This document shows positions 42,824 to 52,255 of a DNA stretch of 64,000 nt, piece by piece. Origin of the DNA: Rhizobium chutanense (GTDB lineage Bacteria; Pseudomonadota; Alphaproteobacteria; Rhizobiales; Rhizobiaceae); contig NZ_NWSV01000018.1 in NCBI RefSeq assembly GCF_002531935.1, positions 1 through 64,000 of the forward strand, read 5' to 3'. The notes below the pieces were generated by a model. The model was not told where the DNA came from and searched no databases. It saw only the letters and a program-made list of their open reading frames with translations. Position 1 is the first letter of the stretch, and the number at the start of each line of letters is the position of its first letter. The position numbers and the translations under genes are program-made.

Positions 42824-43609
42824 TCACTGCCCGGCGACGTTCACGTAGAAGGCCAGAACCGCGTGCTTGAAAACCTTGTCGCCGACGGCAAGCATATGAT
42901 CGCGGCCCGGAATATCGAGCGCTTCGGCATTGGGCATCAGCGCCGCCAGTTCCTGCGGTGAGCCGGCAATATCGTCCTTGGTGCCGACGCCGATCAGGGT
43001 CGGCATGTCGAGCTTTCCCATATCCGCGCGGGGCACGAGATCACGCGAGCCGCGGATGCATTGGGCAAGGGCGACACGGTCGCTTTTCGTTTGCTCGGCA
43101 AAGGCGCGGAACATGCGGCCGCGGTCATGCGTCACCGCATCCAACGAGGGAGCCAGCAGCGCCTCGGCGATCGGGTCCCAATCGCCGACGCCGTCGGTCA
43201 TGCCGATACCGAGGCCGCCGAGCACCAGCGAGCGGACGCGATGCGGGTTGGCAAGGGCGGCAAAGACGGAAATGCGCGCGCCCATGGAATAGCCCATGAC
43301 ATTGGCTTCCGGAATGCCCAGATGATCCAGCAACGCGATCGCATCGCCCGCCATCACCCAGGGACGATAGGCTTCGGCATCATGCGGCTTGTCGCTGGCG
43401 CCGTGGCCGCGATTGTCGATGGCGATCACCCGGTAGCCGGCGTCACCCAGCGTCTTCAGCCAGCCTGGATGCACCCAGTTGACGTTTGCCGTCGAGGCAA
43501 AACCGTGGATCAACAAGACGGGCACGCCGGAAGGATCGCCTTCGTCGAAAAAGGCCAGTTTCAATCCGTCATGGGTGAAGCTTGAAAATGTGGGCGTATT
43601 CAGGTTCAT
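42824..43609 (-). CDS. Alpha/beta hydrolase
   Basis: A 261-residue alpha/beta-fold hydrolase. Visible are VLLIHGFASTANVNW (about residues 32-46), the nucleophile motif GYSMGARIS (about 105-113), an acid region GTKDDIAG and the catalytic His in PGRDHMLAVG. AAGGA lies upstream of the ATG at 43609. The substrate cannot be predicted. It is divergent from the zf-CHCC gene, with 157 bases between them. Confidence 0.82.
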   Translation of the reverse strand: MNLNTPTFSSFTHDGLKLAFFDEGDPSGVPVLLIHGFASTANVNWVHPGWLKTLGDAGYRVIAIDNRGHGASDKPHDAEAYRPWVMAGDAIALLDHLGIPEANVMGYSMGARISVFAALANPHRVRSLVLGGLGIGMTDGVGDWDPIAEALLAPSLDAVTHDRGRMFRAFAEQTKSDRVALAQCIRGSRDLVPRADMGKLDMPTLIGVGTKDDIAGSPQELAALMPNAEALDIPGRDHMLAVGDKVFKHAVLAFYVNVAGQ

Positions 43610-43766
43610 CGGGTCTTCCTTTTGGCGCGACCATAATCGAGCCATCTTTCAGCGTGAAGCCAAAAACTGCGGCTAAAAACTGTGCCCGTTGCGGCGCTTT
43701 GGCTCTACACATTTGCGGCGAAGACTTATAAGGTCCGCGCAGATTTCAAAGCATTCGGAGAGCGAC

Positions 43767-44012
43767 ATGGCCGGCCACAACATTCCCCACTTCCAGAACG
43801 ACGGCGGTCACCGCGTTATCGAAGTCGGCGTCAAGGAATTCATGTGCACCGGCGCTTCGGCCCCCTACGACCATCCGCATATCTTCATCGACATGGGCGA
43901 CGATAACGAGAAGGTCTGCTCCTACTGCTCGACGCTCTATCGCTTCAATTCGGCGCTCAAGCCGAGCCAGACCAATCCGGCCGGCTGCGTTTTCCACGTG
44001 AAGGCGGCGTAG
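43767..44012 (+). CDS. zf-CHCC protein, NDUFS6-like complex I accessory subunit
   Basis: An 81-residue protein with a zinc site of the zf-CHCC type: cysteines in FMCTG, the CSYC pair and AGCVFH, plus a conserved His in YDHPHIF. This is the family of NDUFS6, a mitochondrial complex I subunit with alphaproteobacterial homologues. A possible function is assembly or stability of NADH:ubiquinone oxidoreductase. A GGAG lies upstream of the ATG at 43767. It is 27 bases before the FAD monooxygenase gene. Confidence 0.85.
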   Translation: MAGHNIPHFQNDGGHRVIEVGVKEFMCTGASAPYDHPHIFIDMGDDNEKVCSYCSTLYRFNSALKPSQTNPAGCVFHVKAA

Positions 44013-44039
44013 CCGATCCAGCTCGGGATCGGACGGACA

Positions 44040-45191
44040 ATGCCGGTCGAACATGCCGCCATCATCGGCGCCGGGATATCCGGGCTGACTGCCGCCCTTT
44101 CGCTTTCGCGGCGCGGCATCAGCTCGGAGATTTTCGAGCAGGCGGATGAACTCACCGAAATCGGCGCCGGATTGCAGATCTCCCCCAACGCCTCCCGCAT
44201 CCTTGCCGAACTCGGCATTCTTGAAGAACTCTCGAAGGTCTGGCTCGAGCCGGAGACGATCCGGCTGATATCCGGCAGCTCGCTGCGCCAGCTCGCGGCG
44301 GTGCCGGCAGGCAAATTCGCGCGACAGCGCTGGGGCGCTCCCTATGGGGTCCTGCATCGCACCACGTTGCAGAAAGTCCTTCTGACGGCGGTCGAGGCCG
44401 ATCCGCTCTGCCGGCTTCATCTCGGTGTGCGCATGGAAACGGCCCTGCCGGCTTTCGAGCGGGCGGCCGATGTCGTCATTGGTGCCGACGGCGTCTGGTC
44501 GAAGCTCCGGCAAACCGTTGCCGATAGTCCCTCGCCGCGTTTTTCCGGCAATATCGCCTACCGCTTCACCATTGCCGAAGCGGAAACGCCGGGCTTTCTC
44601 GATCGGACAAGCGTTTGTGCTTTCCTCGGCGGCTCGGCGCATCTCGTCTGTTATCCGCTGAAAGAGACCGGCAGCTTCAACATGGTGGCGATCACCGCCG
44701 GCAACATCGCGCCGCAGGCCTGGCAAAGCGAGGCGACGGAAGAGCAGCGCGCCCAGCTCAGGACACGCTTTTCCGGCTGGAACGCCGCGATCGTCTCGCT
44801 CTTCGAAAACCGGAAGCTGACGTTCTGGCCGCTGTTCGAAACCACGTCGGGCGCATGGCAGGATGGCCGCGCGACGGTTCTGATCGGCGACGCCGCGCAT
44901 GCGATGATGCCGTTTGCCGCCCAGGGTGCGGCCATGGCGATCGAGGACGGTTACGAACTTGCCGCGTTTCTTTCGAACCATCCGGTGTCGGAAGCGCTGG
45001 GGCTGTTCGAAAGACATCGAGCGCCGCGCATCGTTAGGCTTCGCCAGCGCGGCGCCTTCAACCGCTTTGCCTATCATGCGAAAGGGCCGATCCGGATCGG
45101 CCGCAATCTGGTGCTCGGGCTCAAGCCGCCGCAAAGCCTGGCTGCCGACCTCGATTGGATCTACGGCTACCAGGCTGTGCGCCAGCCATAA
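44040..45191 (+). CDS. FAD-dependent monooxygenase (salicylate hydroxylase-like)
   Basis: A 383-residue class A flavoprotein monooxygenase. It has the N-terminal FAD motif IIGAGISGLTAALSL (about residues 8-22), the DG motif VVIGADGVWSKLR (about 144-156) and the second FAD-binding GD motif VLIGDAAHAMMPFAAQGAA (about 280-298). Similar rhizobial proteins are named salicylate hydroxylase, but the substrate is not clear from sequence. It is close behind the zf-CHCC gene and converges on metC. Confidence 0.87.
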   Translation: MPVEHAAIIGAGISGLTAALSLSRRGISSEIFEQADELTEIGAGLQISPNASRILAELGILEELSKVWLEPETIRLISGSSLRQLAAVPAGKFARQRWGAPYGVLHRTTLQKVLLTAVEADPLCRLHLGVRMETALPAFERAADVVIGADGVWSKLRQTVADSPSPRFSGNIAYRFTIAEAETPGFLDRTSVCAFLGGSAHLVCYPLKETGSFNMVAITAGNIAPQAWQSEATEEQRAQLRTRFSGWNAAIVSLFENRKLTFWPLFETTSGAWQDGRATVLIGDAAHAMMPFAAQGAAMAIEDGYELAAFLSNHPVSEALGLFERHRAPRIVRLRQRGAFNRFAYHAKGPIRIGRNLVLGLKPPQSLAADLDWIYGYQAVRQP

Positions 45192-45234
45192 GCGCGGCAG
45201 ACGCACCACTTCCGCTACGATCAAACGGCTCCTA

Positions 45235-46425
45235 TCAGACGGCGCTTGCGGCCGCAAAACCCCGTTCGATATCGGCTTTGAGGTCGGCCACATCCTCGAT
45301 GCCGATTTGCAGGCGGATGACCGCACCATCCGTCGGCGCCTTGGCGACCTTGCGATCGTTGAGGTAGGCGTGCAAAGCGAGGCTTTCAAAGCCGCCCCAG
45401 GAATAGCCGAGACCGAAAATTCTGAGCGCATCGAGGAAGGCATGCGCCTTGGCTCTGGACTTCTCGGGACCATCGGCGGCCAGCACGAAGGAAAAGATGC
45501 CGCTGGCGCCCTTGAAATCGCGCTTCCAGAGATGGTGAGAGGGGAAACTCGGCAGCGCCGGATGCAGCACGCGGGCGACATCCTCCCTGCCCTCCAGCCA
45601 TTCTGCGATATCAAGCGCGCTTTGATAATGTCGCTCGAGGCGCAGGCCCATGGTGCGCAAGCCGCGCAGGATCTGATAAGCGTCATCGGGTGCGCCGCAA
45701 ATGCCGAGCACGCCATTCGCCTCCTTCAGTCGTTCCCAATGCTCGGCATTGGCCGACACCGTTCCGAGCAGGATATCGGAATGGCCGGACGGGTATTTCG
45801 TCGCCGCGTGGATGGAGATGTCGACGCCGTGATCGAGCGGCCTGAAATAGAGCGGCGTCGCCCAGGTATTGTCCATCATGACGATGGCGCCATGGCGGTG
45901 CGCCACTGCCGAGATCGCCGGAATATCCTGCATCTCGAAGGTGTTGGAGCCGGGAGCCTCGGTGTGGACGAGCTTGGTGTTCGGCCGGAACAGCGCCTCG
46001 ATGCCGGCGCCGATCGCCGGGTCGTAATATTCCACCTCGACACCGAGGCGCTTCATCATCGTGTCGCAGAAATGGCGGGTCGGGCCATAGACCGAATCGA
46101 CCACCAGCGCATGATCGCCGGCGGCGGAAAAACCCAGGAACGGAATGGTGACGGCCGCAAGGCCCGACGGCACGAGAATCGTGCCGGCCGAACCTTCAAG
46201 AGCGTCGATCGCCTCGCAGAGCGCATCCGTCGTCGGGGTGCCGCGCGTTCCGTAGGTATATTTCTGCGAGCGCGTCTCCATCGTCCGCGCATTCGGAAAC
46301 AACACCGTCGAGGCATGCACGACCGGCGGATTGACGAAGCCGTGATAATCGAAAGGGTCGTTGCCGATATGGGTCAGGCGGGTATTGATCCCGGCATTCT
46401 GCAGCACGCTGTCTTTGTCTTTCAT
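45235..46425 (-). CDS. metC: Cystathionine beta-lyase
   Basis: PLP enzyme that cleaves cystathionine to homocysteine, pyruvate and ammonia. The 396-residue protein has the Cys/Met-metabolism PLP-enzyme fold: TYGTRGTPTTDALCEAI (about residues 58-74), VMMDNTWATPLYF, and the PLP lysine in ISIHAATKYPSGHSD (about 201-215). It is divergent from the aap operon, with 361 bases between. Confidence 0.93.
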   Translation of the reverse strand: MKDKDSVLQNAGINTRLTHIGNDPFDYHGFVNPPVVHASTVLFPNARTMETRSQKYTYGTRGTPTTDALCEAIDALEGSAGTILVPSGLAAVTIPFLGFSAAGDHALVVDSVYGPTRHFCDTMMKRLGVEVEYYDPAIGAGIEALFRPNTKLVHTEAPGSNTFEMQDIPAISAVAHRHGAIVMMDNTWATPLYFRPLDHGVDISIHAATKYPSGHSDILLGTVSANAEHWERLKEANGVLGICGAPDDAYQILRGLRTMGLRLERHYQSALDIAEWLEGREDVARVLHPALPSFPSHHLWKRDFKGASGIFSFVLAADGPEKSRAKAHAFLDALRIFGLGYSWGGFESLALHAYLNDRKVAKAPTDGAVIRLQIGIEDVADLKADIERGFAAASAV

Positions 46426-46786
46426 GTCGGAAATAGCCTTTTGGCGAAGGGGCGCGAAGGCAGACTTTTGGACGCCCCGCCGTTTCCGGTCAACCCTTGA
46501 AGTTCGGTCGCGGATAATGTCCCGGGACGATGAAATTTTCGATTTTCGCGTTATTTTTCCGCGATCAGACGCCTATTTCCTAGCCAATCGCCTCCGAATT
46601 CAGCGCAATCTGCCAAAATTCTGAATTTTGCCGCAATTATTGATGGCGACACTTGACCATAGTGACATTTGCGACTGAGATAGGCCCACTCGCGCCGGGA
46701 GGTTGTCGAGACATATGGGGGTGGCAGGTTTTTCCGCCGGAATCCTCACAAGAAAATATAAGACAACAGAAAAGGTTGGGAAAAAA
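46426..46786. promoter_or_regulatory. metC-aapJ intergenic region with a 17-bp palindrome
   Basis: I see no gene here. The odd-centred palindrome CAAAATTC-T-GAATTTTG lies at 46614-46630 and looks like a regulator site. CTTGAC at 46652-46657 could be the -35 box of aapJ, with a weak -10 (GAGATA) 19 bases on. The rest is an aapJ leader of about 100 bases with a purine-rich end. Confidence 0.45.
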
Positions 46787-47812
46787 ATGAAGAACAAGCT
46801 TCTGTCCGCCGCTCTCGGCGCAGCAGTTTTGGCACTTGGCGCCTCGGCCGCCTCGGCCACTACTCTCGGAGACGTAAAGGCAAAGGGTTTCATTCAGTGC
46901 GGCGTCAATACCGGTCTCGCCGGTTTTGCCGCGCCTGACGCTTCCGGCAATTGGGCCGGCTTCGATGTCGATTTCTGCAAGGCTGTCGCTTCGGCTGTCT
47001 TCGGCGACCCCACCAAGGTGAAGTTCACCCCCCTCAGCGCCGCCAATCGCTTCCCGGCCCTTCAGTCCGGTGAAATCGACGTGCTCGCTCGCAATACGAC
47101 CTGGTCGATCAATCGCGACACCGCTCTCGGCCTGAACTTCCGCTTCGTCAACTACTATGACGGTCAGGGCTTCATGGTTCGCAAGAGCCTGAACGTGAAG
47201 TCGGCGCTGGAACTCTCCGGCGCGTCCGTCTGCGTCCAGTCGGGCACGACCACCGAGCTCAACCTCGCCGACTACTTCAAGGCAAACAACCTTCAGTACA
47301 ATCCGGTCGTCTTCGAAAAGCTGGACGAGGTCAATGCCGCCTATGATGCCGGCCGCTGCGACGTCTACACCACCGATCAGTCCGGCCTCTATTCGCTGCG
47401 TCTGACGCTGAAGAACCCGGACGAACATACGATCCTGCCGGAAATCATCTCCAAGGAGCCGCTCGCCCCGGCCGTTCGCCAGGGTGACGATCAGTGGTTC
47501 GATATCGTCAGCTGGGTTGGCTATGCCATGATCAATGCTGAAGAATTCGGCATCACCCAGGCGAATGTCGACGACATGAAGAACTCGCCGAACCCGGACA
47601 TCAAGCGCTTCCTCGGCGTCGAGGCCGATACCAAGATCGGCACCGATCTCGGCCTGACCAACGACTGGGCTTACAACATCGTCAAGAACGTCGGCAATTA
47701 CGGCGAAGTGTTCGAGCGCAATATCGGCCAGGGCAGCCCGCTCAAGATTGCTCGCGGCCTCAACGCCCTGTGGAACAAGGGCGGCATCCAGTACGCTCCG
47801 CCGGTTCGCTGA
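46787..47812 (+). CDS. aapJ: General L-amino acid ABC transporter, binding protein AapJ
   Basis: Periplasmic solute-binding protein of the general amino acid permease that serves import and export of many L-amino acids in Rhizobium. The 341-residue length equals known AapJ. A signal peptide covers residues 1-23 (ending ASA). Family features include GVNTGLAGFAAPDASGNWAGF (in part), FCKAVASAVFG, ARNTTWSINRDT and CVQSGTTTELNLADYF. The start is the ATG at 46787. It is the first gene of aapJQMP. Confidence 0.97.
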   Translation: MKNKLLSAALGAAVLALGASAASATTLGDVKAKGFIQCGVNTGLAGFAAPDASGNWAGFDVDFCKAVASAVFGDPTKVKFTPLSAANRFPALQSGEIDVLARNTTWSINRDTALGLNFRFVNYYDGQGFMVRKSLNVKSALELSGASVCVQSGTTTELNLADYFKANNLQYNPVVFEKLDEVNAAYDAGRCDVYTTDQSGLYSLRLTLKNPDEHTILPEIISKEPLAPAVRQGDDQWFDIVSWVGYAMINAEEFGITQANVDDMKNSPNPDIKRFLGVEADTKIGTDLGLTNDWAYNIVKNVGNYGEVFERNIGQGSPLKIARGLNALWNKGGIQYAPPVR

Positions 47813-47889
47813 GCGGCATCACGCATGAAGCCGGAAAGGGGGGCAACCGCCTTTCCCCCTCCAATAAAAAAGCTCCGAAAAGGAGCGTA

Positions 47890-49110
47890 ATGGGGAATTG
47901 GCCAAGCATGACGCATCAGGCTGTGGATTCAACACGTGTATCCAGGAGCGGCTGGAGCTTCCAGTCCGCCCTCTACGACCCGACAATTCGGGGCATTTTC
48001 TTCCAAATTCTTACCATCGTATTGCTGGTTGCCTTCGTATGGTGGGTGGCGCACAACACGGCCGTCAATCTGGCGCGCGCCAACATCGCATCCGGTTTCG
48101 GTTTTCTGAACGGCCGCGCCGGCTTCGAGGTCGGTCAGTCGCTGATCGCCTATTCCAGCGATTCGACCTACGGCCGCGCGCTGCTGGTCGGCTTTCTGAA
48201 TACGATCCTGATCGCCGTGACCGGCATCATCACCGCCACCATCATCGGCTTCATCGTCGGCATTGGCCGCCTGTCGCGCAACTGGCTGATTGCCAAGCTG
48301 TGCACGGTTTATGTCGAAGTCTTCCGCAACATCCCGCCGCTGCTTGTGATCTTCTTCTGGTATTCGGGCGTTCTGGCGGTTCTGCCGAATGCGCGCGAGT
48401 CGCTGCATCTGCCGCTCGGATCCTATCTGAACAATCGCGGCCTTTCCTTCCCCAAGCCGATTTTCGGTGAAGGTTTCTGGCTCGTCGGCATCGCCTTCGT
48501 CATCGCCATCATCGCCGTCTTTGCGACGGCCCGATGGGCGCATCGCCGGCAGGCGGCGACAGGTAAGCCGTTTCACACGATCTGGGCTTCGATCGGCCTG
48601 CTGATCGGCCTGCCGCTTGCAGCCTTCCTGCTCGCCGGCGCTCCGCTTTCCTTCGATTATCCAATCGCGGGCAAATTCAACCTCACCGGCGGCTCCGTCG
48701 TCGGGCCCGAGTTCATGTCGCTCTTCCTGGCGCTTTCCTTCTATACCGCCGCCTTCATCGCCGAGATCGTGCGCGCGGGCATTCGCGGCGTGCCGAAGGG
48801 ACAGACGGAAGCTGCCGCCGCCCTTGGGCTCCACCCCTCGTCGATCACCCGTCTGGTCGTCATTCCGCAAGCCTTCCGCATCATCATTCCACCGCTGAGC
48901 AGCCAGTATCTCAATCTGACCAAGAACTCGTCGCTGGCGATCGCCATCGGTTTTGCCGATCTCGTCGCTGTCGGCAGCACGACGCTGAACCAGACCGGTC
49001 AGTCCGTCGAGGTGATCCTCATCTGGATGGTCATCTACCTCAGCCTCAGCATCGTGACCTCGCTGTTCATGAACTGGTTCAATGCCAAGATGGCGCTGGT
49101 GGAGAGATAA
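47890..49110 (+). CDS. aapQ: General L-amino acid ABC transporter permease AapQ
   Basis: Inner-membrane permease of the Aap system. The product (406 residues from ATG 47890; 400 from ATG 47908) has about eight membrane segments. The ABC permease EAA loop is GVPKGQTEAAAALGLHPSSI near residues 302-321, followed by PQAFRIIIPPLSSQYLNLTKNSSLA. I chose 47890 because AGGAG lies four bases upstream, but the later ATG is equally possible. It is separated from aapJ by 77 bases, which may hold a processing hairpin that raises aapJ mRNA. Confidence 0.95.
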   Translation: MGNWPSMTHQAVDSTRVSRSGWSFQSALYDPTIRGIFFQILTIVLLVAFVWWVAHNTAVNLARANIASGFGFLNGRAGFEVGQSLIAYSSDSTYGRALLVGFLNTILIAVTGIITATIIGFIVGIGRLSRNWLIAKLCTVYVEVFRNIPPLLVIFFWYSGVLAVLPNARESLHLPLGSYLNNRGLSFPKPIFGEGFWLVGIAFVIAIIAVFATARWAHRRQAATGKPFHTIWASIGLLIGLPLAAFLLAGAPLSFDYPIAGKFNLTGGSVVGPEFMSLFLALSFYTAAFIAEIVRAGIRGVPKGQTEAAAALGLHPSSITRLVVIPQAFRIIIPPLSSQYLNLTKNSSLAIAIGFADLVAVGSTTLNQTGQSVEVILIWMVIYLSLSIVTSLFMNWFNAKMALVER

Positions 49111-49111
49111 G

Positions 49112-50257
49112 ATGAGCAACAGTTTCGTCAGAACCGCCATACTGGCGCCCGAGCCGCCCCCCTTGGGAGAAAAAGGCGCGGTCGCCTGGCTTCGCCGTAA
49201 CCTGCTTGCAACGCCGAAGGACATCGTGCTTACCACCCTGGCGCTGGTCTTTCTCGCCTGGGCGTTGTTCCACGCGATCGACTGGCTCTTCGTGCAGGCC
49301 GTCTGGAGCGGTCCGGACCGCACGTTCTGCGCCACGACAGTTCAGGGCGGCATCCAGCCGGACGGCTGGAGCGGCGCCTGCTGGGCCTTCATCAACGCAA
49401 AATTCGACCAGATCATCTACGGGGGCTACCCCCCCGACGAGCGCTGGCGCCCGACGCTGGTCGGCATTCTCTTCGTACTCCTGCTCGTGCCGATGCTCAT
49501 TCCTTCGGCACCACGCAAGGGCCTGAATGCCATCCTGCTTTTCGGCGCGCTGCCGATCATTTCCATCGTTCTGCTTTACGGCGGATTTGGCCTCGAAATC
49601 GTCGAGACCCCCCGCTGGGGCGGGCTGATGGTGACGCTGGTGCTATCCTTCGTCGGCATTGCGGTCTCCTTCCCGCTCGGCATTGTCCTGGCGCTCGGCA
49701 GGCGTTCGCACATGCCCGTTATCCGCACGATCTGCGTCATCTTCATCGAAGTCGTCCGTGGTGTGCCGCTGATCACGGTGCTCTTCATGGCGAGCGTCAT
49801 GCTGCCGCTGTTCCTGCCCGCAGGCTGGACGGTGGACAAGCTGCTGCGCGCGATCGTCGGCGTATCGATCTTCGCCTCCGCCTATATGGCCGAGGTCATT
49901 CGCGGCGGTCTGCAGGCGATCCCGAAGGGGCAATTCGAGGGCGCCGATTCCCTCGGCCTCGGCTACTGGCAGAAGATGCGGCTGATCATACTGCCGCAGG
50001 CGATCAAGCTGGTGATCCCCGGTATCGTCAACACCTGCATCGGCATGTTCAAGGATACCTCACTGGTGTCGATCATCAGCATGTACGACTTGCTCGGCAT
50101 CGTTCGTTTCCTCTTCACCGATCCGAACTGGGCAAGCGCGGTCACACCGCTGACGGGATTGATTTTCGCCGGCTTCGCCTTCTGGCTTTTCTGCTTCGGC
50201 ATGTCGCGCTATTCAGCATTCATTGAACGTCACCTCGACACCGGCTACAAACGATAA
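49112..50257 (+). CDS. aapM: General L-amino acid ABC transporter permease AapM
   Basis: Second permease subunit of the Aap system, 381 residues with about eight membrane helices. The EAA loop is AIPKGQFEGADSLGLGYWQK (about residues 270-289), followed by LPQAIKLVIPGIVNTCIGMF. It starts one base after the aapQ stop region, with GGAGAG upstream of the ATG at 49112. It pairs with AapQ to form the channel. Confidence 0.95.
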   Translation: MSNSFVRTAILAPEPPPLGEKGAVAWLRRNLLATPKDIVLTTLALVFLAWALFHAIDWLFVQAVWSGPDRTFCATTVQGGIQPDGWSGACWAFINAKFDQIIYGGYPPDERWRPTLVGILFVLLLVPMLIPSAPRKGLNAILLFGALPIISIVLLYGGFGLEIVETPRWGGLMVTLVLSFVGIAVSFPLGIVLALGRRSHMPVIRTICVIFIEVVRGVPLITVLFMASVMLPLFLPAGWTVDKLLRAIVGVSIFASAYMAEVIRGGLQAIPKGQFEGADSLGLGYWQKMRLIILPQAIKLVIPGIVNTCIGMFKDTSLVSIISMYDLLGIVRFLFTDPNWASAVTPLTGLIFAGFAFWLFCFGMSRYSAFIERHLDTGYKR

Positions 50258-50272
50258 AAAGGGGTCCCCCAA

Positions 50273-51046
50273 ATGGCAGAAGCTCAAACAAAAAAGATGG
50301 CCGTGTCGGCGACCGAGGTCGCCATTGAGATCATCAACATGAACAAGTGGTACGGCGATTTCCACGTGCTGCGCGACATCAACCTGAAGGTCATGCGCGG
50401 CGAGCGCATCGTCATTGCCGGTCCGTCGGGTTCGGGCAAATCGACGATGATCCGCTGCATCAACCGCCTGGAAGAACATCAGAAGGGCAAGATCATCGTC
50501 GATGGCACCGAGCTCACCAACGATCTGAAGAAGATCGACGAGGTCAGGCGCGAAGTCGGCATGGTGTTCCAGCACTTCAACCTCTTCCCGCACCTGACGA
50601 TCCTCGAAAACTGCACGCTGGCGCCGATCTGGGTGCGCAAGATGCCGAAGAAGCAGGCGGAAGAAATCGCCATGCACTTCCTGAAGCGCGTCAAGATTCC
50701 GGAACAGGCGAACAAATATCCGGGCCAGCTTTCCGGCGGCCAGCAGCAGCGCGTGGCGATCGCCCGGTCGCTGTGCATGAACCCGAAAATCATGCTGTTC
50801 GATGAGCCGACCTCGGCGCTCGATCCTGAAATGATCAAGGAAGTGCTCGACACCATGGTGGGTCTTGCCGAGGAAGGCATGACCATGCTCTGCGTCACCC
50901 ACGAAATGGGCTTTGCCCGCCAGGTCGCCAACCGCGTCATCTTCATGGACCAGGGCCAGATCGTCGAGCAGAATTCGCCGGCCGAATTCTTCGACAATCC
51001 GCAGCACGAACGCACCAAGCTGTTCCTCAGCCAGATCCTGCATTGA
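50273..51046 (+). CDS. aapP: General L-amino acid ABC transporter ATPase AapP
   Basis: ATPase subunit of the Aap system, 257 residues. Walker A is GPSGSGKSTMIRC (about residues 47-59), the signature is QLSGGQQQRVAIARSL (about 152-167), Walker B is IMLFDEPTSALDPE, and the switch His is in CVTHEMGFARQ. Last gene of aapJQMP, followed by a terminator. Confidence 0.97.
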   Translation: MAEAQTKKMAVSATEVAIEIINMNKWYGDFHVLRDINLKVMRGERIVIAGPSGSGKSTMIRCINRLEEHQKGKIIVDGTELTNDLKKIDEVRREVGMVFQHFNLFPHLTILENCTLAPIWVRKMPKKQAEEIAMHFLKRVKIPEQANKYPGQLSGGQQQRVAIARSLCMNPKIMLFDEPTSALDPEMIKEVLDTMVGLAEEGMTMLCVTHEMGFARQVANRVIFMDQGQIVEQNSPAEFFDNPQHERTKLFLSQILH

Positions 51047-51067
51047 GGAACTGAAAGCGTCTTAAAG

Positions 51068-51100
51068 GACCCGCCGCGCCTTCCGGTTCGGCGGGTCTTT
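51068..51100 (+). terminator. Terminator of the aap operon
   Basis: GACCCGCCG (51068-51076) pairs with CGGCGGGTC (51089-51097) over a 12-base loop, followed by TTTC. It lies 22 bases after the aapP stop. Confidence 0.75.
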
Positions 51101-51105
51101 CACGT

Positions 51106-51756
51106 TCAGCGGGGTGCTGACGCCTGCAGCAGACTGCAGAGACCGGCAAGACCGGAGTCGGAGGCGCCCGAGGCCGCGATATCCGCGCAGCGGACAAGCA
51201 TCTTGCGCTGCTCATTCACGGGTCTTGCGCGGAAGTCATCCAGGATACGGGCCTGCGATGCGCTGAAGGCACCCTTAGCTGCGGACCTGTTGCTGCCGCC
51301 TGCCCCGTCCGCTCGGCCGATGGCGAGATCGGCATCGACACCGCTGCCGCGTCTGACCGAGGCCGTGGCGTCGGTATCAAGCCCATCGGAACCGCCGATG
51401 CGTGCGTTGAGATCGGCATCGACGCCGCGCCCGCCACCGAGCCTGGCATTGGCGTTGGCGTCCAGACCATTGCGGCCGCCGACGCCGGCGTTGACATCTG
51501 CATCGACGACCCGGCCGCCGCCGGCGTTGGCGCTCGCATCGGCGTTGACGCCGCTCGAACCGCCGACGGAAGCATTGGCATCGGCGCTGATGCCGCTGCC
51601 GCCGCCAAGGGATGCCCCGACATCGGCGCTAACGGCGTTGCCGGCATTCACCGATACGCCGACATCGATGGCGCGTGCATCGCTTGCCGGCATGGCAAGC
51701 AGGGCGCAGGTGGATGCAAGCACCGTCAGGGATAGTCTTTTGTGACTATGGTTCAT
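51106..51756 (-). CDS. Exported protein with eight tandem 14-residue repeats
   Basis: A 216-residue protein that I cannot assign to a named family. A signal peptide is clear (residues 1-29, ending in DARA). Residues 35-146 consist of eight tandem 14-residue units with the consensus xxGGxxGvdADxNA, for example SLGGGSGISADANA and RLGGGRGVDADLNA. The spacing suggests a beta-solenoid-like stack with Asp ladders. A linker rich in Gly and Asp follows, then a small helical C-terminal domain with two cysteines (residues about 165-216; VRCADIA and GLCSLLQ). GGAGG precedes the ATG at 51756. It stands alone, convergent with aapP. Confidence 0.72.
   Translation of the reverse strand: MNHSHKRLSLTVLASTCALLAMPASDARAIDVGVSVNAGNAVSADVGASLGGGSGISADANASVGGSSGVNADASANAGGGRVVDADVNAGVGGRNGLDANANARLGGGRGVDADLNARIGGSDGLDTDATASVRRGSGVDADLAIGRADGAGGSNRSAAKGAFSASQARILDDFRARPVNEQRKMLVRCADIAASGASDSGLAGLCSLLQASAPR
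51319..51654 (-). repeat. Coding tandem repeat, 42-bp units
   Basis: Eight consecutive 42-base units encode the 14-residue repeats of the exported protein. The DNA units are diverged at codon third positions and in several residues, so the array is old and not freshly expanded. Confidence 0.75.
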
Positions 51757-52255
51757 GTTTTCCTCCGTTTCCATTCGCCGGACGCTCTGCCCGGCAGTCG
51801 AAAATCGAGGAACGCGCGTGCCTTCGATCATCTGGATCTCCTGCAACCTGCAGGGCGTCCACGGCAAAGCAACGTGAAGGCATGAGGAATGTTTCGCAAT
51901 ACGGCACGGCAAGTCGGCTTAGTGGCGCACAATGATCCTTCACGGTTATCGAAATACGAATTTCCAACCAGACTGCGCCAAAAATGAACATATCCGGCAG
52001 CAGCCGGAGCGCTGGCCCGAGTATATCCTCCCAACAACGTCAAAATCTTCAGACCCGCCAAGCAAAGCCCGGTTCTCGATACGATTGCCGGCGGTTGATC
52101 CATTGAGAGCGTTGTCGCGCAGATCGCCTGTATCTTGCTTCGAACCGGATTCCACCAGTAATTGAGACCGCCAAAAATAGCCCCCTTCCGCCTGGATATA
52201 TCAGACGGGAATTCCATGTTTCAGCATGTTCTCATCTGATGGAGGAGGTTCAAGA
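51757..52255. other. Region without recognisable gene
   Basis: About 500 bases between the repeat protein and the DUF3597 gene. I see no convincing coding sequence, RNA gene or strong terminator. Part (51930-52200) is less GC-rich than the surrounding chromosome. It may carry the divergent promoters of both flanking genes. Confidence 0.5.

Noticed and set aside
46703..46786. Upstream start for AapJ
   Set aside because: The extra 28 residues precede a normal signal peptide; the 341-residue form matches the known AapJ length.
47929..49335. Minus-strand frame opposite aapQ
   Set aside because: Charged low-complexity product caused by the codon bias of a membrane protein gene on the other strand.
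51319..51654. 42-base periodic units resembling a CRISPR array
   Set aside because: The units are contiguous, diverged and in frame in a signal-peptide protein.
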